Source: Ilyomonas sp965199905 (GTDB lineage Bacteria > Bacteroidota > Bacteroidia > Chitinophagales > Chitinophagaceae). Taken from it: a stretch of 64,000 bases of DNA. The DNA lies in the NCBI GenBank assembly GCA_965199905.1, contig OZ241366.1:4154001-4218000 (forward strand). Direction: 5' to 3'. Shown piece by piece: positions 63,048 to 64,000 of the stretch; position 1 is the stretch's first letter, and each line of letters starts with the position of its first letter. Below the pieces are notes generated by a model. The model was not told where the DNA came from. It saw nothing but the letters and a program-made list of their open reading frames with translations, and did not search any database. A program made the translations under genes and the position numbers.

Positions 63048-63581
63048 TTATAGCTCTTCTGCCATGGGAAAATCTAACGGCACATCCAATATCTTTGCGG
63101 TGAAATTGGTAATAAAATTATCTCCGACCACATAAAGCGCGTCCACCAGGTTTTCGCAGGTATAACCTTCTGCGAAGAATTGATCCAGCAACGCGTTGTC
63201 AGGCTTTCCCCTTTGTTCCACAATGTTTTTGACCAGCCGTACCAGTACATTCAGTTTTGAATCAAAACTTGCTGTCCCTTCCCGCAACTCTAAAATTTCT
63301 TCTTCACTAAAGCCGTTCAGCTTTCCAATCATAGTATGAACACTCAGGCAGTATTTGGCTTCGTTCTGCTGTGACACGACCAACGTAATTGCCTCGCTTT
63401 CCCTTACGGATAAAGAAGTCTTCCGGGTATGAAAAGGATAATAGGCGCTCAACGCATTTTTAGAATGCATCATCGCAGCATACAGGTTGGGAATATGTCC
63501 TAATTTTTTGTTGAAGTATGCTATATAGCCCTGGTTCGTTTCGCTTACTTCCGTGAGGTGAGGAATATCTATCGATACCAT
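63048..63581 (-). CDS. Carboxymuconolactone decarboxylase/AhpD-like family protein
   Basis: A 177-residue alpha-helical protein with the start LGHIPNLYAAMMHSKNALSA and the family centre NEAKYCLSVHTMIGK. AhpD-type enzymes use C-x-x-C-x-x-x-H; here the first cysteine is alanine while the second cysteine and the histidine remain, so a two-cysteine redox cycle is not possible. It follows the AraC-family gene by 27 nt and is probably controlled by it. The substrate is unknown. Confidence 0.82.
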   Translation of the reverse strand: MVSIDIPHLTEVSETNQGYIAYFNKKLGHIPNLYAAMMHSKNALSAYYPFHTRKTSLSVRESEAITLVVSQQNEAKYCLSVHTMIGKLNGFSEEEILELREGTASFDSKLNVLVRLVKNIVEQRGKPDNALLDQFFAEGYTCENLVDALYVVGDNFITNFTAKILDVPLDFPMAEEL

Positions 63582-63608
63582 CTTGCATAATTTAATAGCT
63601 TATTGCAC

Positions 63609-63998
63609 TTATGAATTCCTGAACTCTGAAATATTGTTGCCTGAATACATTTTGAAGAAGCGGCTAAAATGAGCAGGGCTTTCAAAACCCAGCTCATAGG
63701 CTATTTCCTTTGCCGACTTATCTGTATAATGGAGATAGCGTTTAGCCTCTAAAATAATTCTGTTTTGTATCAGCTTCGAGGGGGCAGGCTGTTTGAGCAG
63801 CCCGAAAATATTGCTTAGTGTCTTGGGAGATTTGTTTAGTGCCGCCGCATAAAAGCTTACGCCGTGTTCCTTTTTAAAATTGCCTTCAAGTATCAGCGAA
63901 AACTTCTTTACAATGTCCATTTTCTCTTCCGGGAACTCGTGGTAGCTTTCGCTTTGTTGTTTGGCAATACGGGTGGTTTTAATGATGAGATGCTTTAG
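63609..63998 (-). CDS. AraC-family transcriptional regulator, 5' end outside window
   Basis: The open frame runs to the window edge, so the ATG at 63920 is internal. The visible C-terminal part holds both helix-turn-helix motifs of AraC regulators: FYAAALNKSPKTLSNIF and SAKEIAYELGFESPAHFSRF, followed by FKMYSGNNISEFRNS. The N-terminal sensor domain is missing from the window. It lies just upstream of the decarboxylase-like gene on the same strand, a common regulator-target arrangement. Confidence 0.88.
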   Translation of the reverse strand, partial: LKHLIIKTTRIAKQQSESYHEFPEEKMDIVKKFSLILEGNFKKEHGVSFYAAALNKSPKTLSNIFGLLKQPAPSKLIQNRIILEAKRYLHYTDKSAKEIAYELGFESPAHFSRFFKMYSGNNISEFRNS

Positions 63999-64000
63999 CA

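Overview
The window comes from a Bacteroidota genome, most likely Chitinophagaceae or a close relative. The evidence is the gene content (bamD followed by an overlapping rpoZ/Rpb6-type omega gene, lolA, HU beside a TPR gene and rng, M56 peptidase, DsbD with a C-terminal thioredoxin domain), the near absence of Shine-Dalgarno sequences, and several TAnnTTTG promoter elements. No rRNA or tRNA gene was seen.

Layout. 1-15.5 kb: a truncated M56 peptidase, an isolated rpoB with neither rplJL nor rpoC beside it, and housekeeping and metabolic genes (ABC ATPase, AlgH family, TerC, pyrD, iron-permease family, dcd, phosphopantetheinyl transferase, acyl-CoA dehydrogenase, HGSNAT-like acyltransferase). 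Small transposase remnants lie upstream of rpoB and after the acyltransferase. 15.5-30.4 kb: a di-heme peroxidase lipoprotein, a secreted phosphoesterase, aspS, lolA, bamD-rpoZ, rng, a 31-codon basic protein resembling ribosomal protein bL38, a TPR protein, HU, mutY, a GT2-like membrane protein, a lone receiver domain and a nitrilase-family amidohydrolase. 30.4-41 kb: a surface-glycan locus holding four steps of ADP-heptose synthesis (gmhA, hldE kinase, a separate adenylyltransferase, gmhB), five glycosyltransferases and a NodU/CmcH-type carbamoyltransferase; hldD is not here.

41-60.4 kb: a complete type I-B CRISPR-Cas locus on the minus strand, in the order cas6-cas8b1-cas7-cas5-cas3-[DUF1016 nuclease]-cas4-cas1-cas2-leader-array. 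The array has 111 complete 30-nt repeats (42793-50101), counted by hand, plus a truncated terminal repeat at 41540-41549. An IS630-family element sits inside the last spacer, flanked by a TA duplication. The DUF1016 PDDEXK nuclease lies between cas3 and cas4 with 2-nt gaps on both sides, so it is built into the operon. Comparing spacers within the array shows duplicated spacers, overlapping spacers from the same invader, and spacers against diverged homologues of one gene. Two overlaps independently predict a 5'-CCA PAM.

60.4-64 kb: a remnant of an HTH-regulator-like gene, dsbD, a carboxymuconolactone decarboxylase-family gene and an AraC-family regulator cut by the window edge.
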